Positions 62,246 to 64,000 of a stretch of DNA of 64,000 bases are shown in pieces. The stretch comes from Sphagnum compactum (lineage: Eukaryota > Bryophyta > Sphagnopsida > Sphagnales). The notes under the pieces were generated by a model that made no database searches, was not told the DNA's origin, and was given only the letters and a program-made list of their open reading frames with translations. Position 1 is the first letter of the stretch, and the number at the start of each line of letters is the position of its first letter. Both the position numbers and the translations under genes were made by a program. The stretch spans positions 15,679,872-15,743,871 of the forward strand of contig OZ234497.1 in NCBI GenBank assembly GCA_965153455.1, written 5' to 3'.

Positions 62246-62580
62246 AAGCATCTCTGGTGGTGCTCAGTATGTGACTCTATGGAAAAATATTTCTCACATC
62301 CAAGTTTCGTTATTTACTTTTTTCAAGACCAAAATTGAGATTGCAAATAGGTAAGAGACTACTGATAGCAACCCACTCCACCAGTCGAACGATCTACCCA
62401 ATCGACAGACAGAGGGTGTTACGCATTGCTGTGCCTTTTATACGAAGCTCTGCATCCTTTGTAAAACTGCTGGGCCAAAATCATTTTGCTGAGTCAAACC
62501 GGCCACGTTTTTTTGACTTTTCTTCATCCAAATTTCTTCTCTTCTGCAAGGTCGCTTACTGAGCACCTGTGAAGATGCTC
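62246..62580. mobile_element. PIF/Harbinger-like MITE, copy 3 (about 335 bp)
   Basis: The left end AAGCATCTCTGGTGGTGCTC then AGTATGTGACTCT, and the inverted right end GAGCATCTTCACAGGTGCTC then AGTAAGCGAC, match copies 1 and 2. The interior shares GGGCCAAAATCAT and AACCGGCCACG..TTTTTGACTTTT with copy 1. The flanking trinucleotides no longer match, so the target duplication is lost. Confidence 0.65.
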
Positions 62581-62697
62581 TCTCTGATATATATATATAC
62601 GAGGATCTGTTTTGACTTAAAAAGTAAGTGTTTCACCTCGTCTCTTCAACATATTAGCATTCTTGTTGTGAGGGGACCTAGGGTTCAAGCTTCACAC

Positions 62698-62990
62698 CAG
62701 TGTCAGACTGGTATAACAGGTCTGTGACTGGTATCATGGACCCCACTCGGATAGTATGAACGGAGGCATTACTGGCCTGGTAGGGACCTGAGGTAATACC
62801 AGGTATTTATATATATGCCTTATACCAAGCTCAATACCAGGTTTATACCTCCCTCATAATTCAGTCTTGGACCCAATATGAGGACCAATGCTGGTATGAA
62901 AGCTTTAAAAAAAAGGACCCAATATCAGGACCAGGTTGGTTATCAAAGTTGTTTTTAAATACCCAATACCAGGACCAGACTGAATATGTT
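62698..62990 (+). repeat. Dispersed repeat family E, copy 2
   Basis: It contains GAGGTAATACCAGG, TATATGCC, GTTTATACCTCC, TCTTGGACCCA and two tandem AGGACCAGRYTG phrases, in the order of the copy at 16318-16672. Confidence 0.7.
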
Positions 62991-64000
62991 CAAAAGATGA
63001 TACTCGTTGTTGAACACTGGTTCACACTTCTATGTTCGAGAAGAGGATCTTTTTGTGTGTGTTGGGAAAGATAGTTGTCATGACATTGCCAACACTTATT
63101 GAGCGAATGAAAGTTTTGCCATACTTTGCATATTTTTTCTGAGGAAAACTTGACTGTCCTGCTACAAACAAACAGATGTGCAATCAAATTCAATGCCACG
63201 TACCCCTCCTCCTCATCCTCCTCCAGCTACAAGTAGTGACAAACAAACAAAGGGTAAGTATTCGAGTCACAAGCCTATCTAAAAGCACAGCTCAGAAAGT
63301 GATCCAAACCAGACTTCCCAACAAATCGTCGAGAGGGTGACACCAGCTTTCAAATCTGCATGCTATCTGAAGAGGAAGGGAAGATCACCCGCATGTCAGA
63401 GGAAAAGAGTGCGGGGTGGGGCAGATGCTGCAAATCTAGATGAGAATTTTGTGAATTCTAGAGAGCATTTTGTGGGTCCAAAAAATTCCATGTTTAAACA
63501 ATTTTTTTTCCCCCAACAATGAGAAGATTTGAGAGAGTTCATTCCTTTGCTCATAAAATCTAGAGCTGCACAATTATCCAAAAGGTTTTTTTTTAGTGAT
63601 ATACCAAAACTCACCCATTCTGTCGAGAGCATGAAAGGAGGAATGTGCAGAAATACATGGTGTGTGTGCGCACACCATATGCATCATAGAATTTGTGATC
63701 CATTTCAACTGTGATAGTGTGTGTTGCAACCCTTCATGTGATAATTGGACAAAATAATGGATACCAATTGTGACCTCACATTGACCTTAGGTACCTTTCA
63801 TGCAATGAAAAAGATTAGGGGTTATTTTTTCTCCAATTTTGTGATGCTAAGAAAATTGGCATATTTTCCCCAAAAATAGAAAATTAGTCAAACTTACACT
63901 AGAAAAGTAAAAAAATCCAAAATCTTCCTAATTTGAGAAATTTTCCCAAATTTCCCAAAACATCAAAATTTGTCCAAAAAAAAAGAAGAAGAAAGAAAAA
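62991..64000. other. No assigned gene
   Basis: The plus strand at 63337-63522 and 63529-63714 and the minus strand at 63396-63632 are open but unrecognised. The last 180 bp starts with CCAATTTTGTGATGCTAAGA, which may be a cut-off copy of the TTTAGCCAAAT family. Confidence 0.3.

Noticed and set aside
1-64000. CRISPR arrays, bacterial operons, rRNA genes, intact tRNA genes
   Set aside because: None seen. The tandem arrays lack CRISPR repeat-spacer structure, and no intact cloverleaf was found by eye.

Overview
The window reads as nuclear DNA of a land plant with a repeat-rich genome. It has spliced genes with GT-AG introns, two plant-type gene families (a LENG1/CIR_N-domain protein and a plant telomere-repeat-binding factor), plant-style TIR elements, and long AT-rich stretches of decayed repeats. 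I see no bacterial, organellar or viral gene set. The lineage cannot be fixed from sequence alone, and all exon models were built by eye.

Layout. (1) 0.4-1.8 kb: a minus-strand three-exon open gene of unknown family. (2) 7.2-8.3 kb: an intact two-exon LENG1-like gene on the plus strand, the best-supported gene here. (3) 8.3-11.4 kb, minus strand and tail-to-tail with it: a TRFL/TRP1-type telomere-binding gene with a recognisable ubiquitin-like domain. It has two in-frame TGA codons, and no convincing Myb exon was found. (4) 11.5-15.6 kb: exon-like open stretches that I could not assign. (5) 15.6-26 kb: a cluster of short TIR elements and dispersed repeats, including PIF/Harbinger-like MITEs with TAA target duplications. 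(6) 26-47 kb: AT-rich decayed sequence with duplicated blocks, a tRNA-like SINE head and one long decayed minus-strand reading frame at 44.6-46.0 kb. (7) 47.4-49.4 kb: a multi-exon relic resembling DUF3504 (Crypton-like tyrosine recombinase) proteins. (8) 53.8-58.8 kb: a complete 5.0-kb hAT transposon with a perfect 8-bp target duplication and a dead transposase gene. (9) 58.8-64 kb: a perfect 24-bp hairpin, an 11-unit tandem array, and further repeat copies.

The only convincingly functional protein genes are the LENG1-like gene and, less surely, the unknown three-exon gene. Most other reading frames are relics. In several of them the interrupting stops are the kind produced by one C-to-T change from CGA, CAA or CAG, which fits decay of methylated DNA. 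I did not find a clear new biological system. The most useful leads are the telomere-factor locus, the recombinase-like relic and the intact hAT boundaries.
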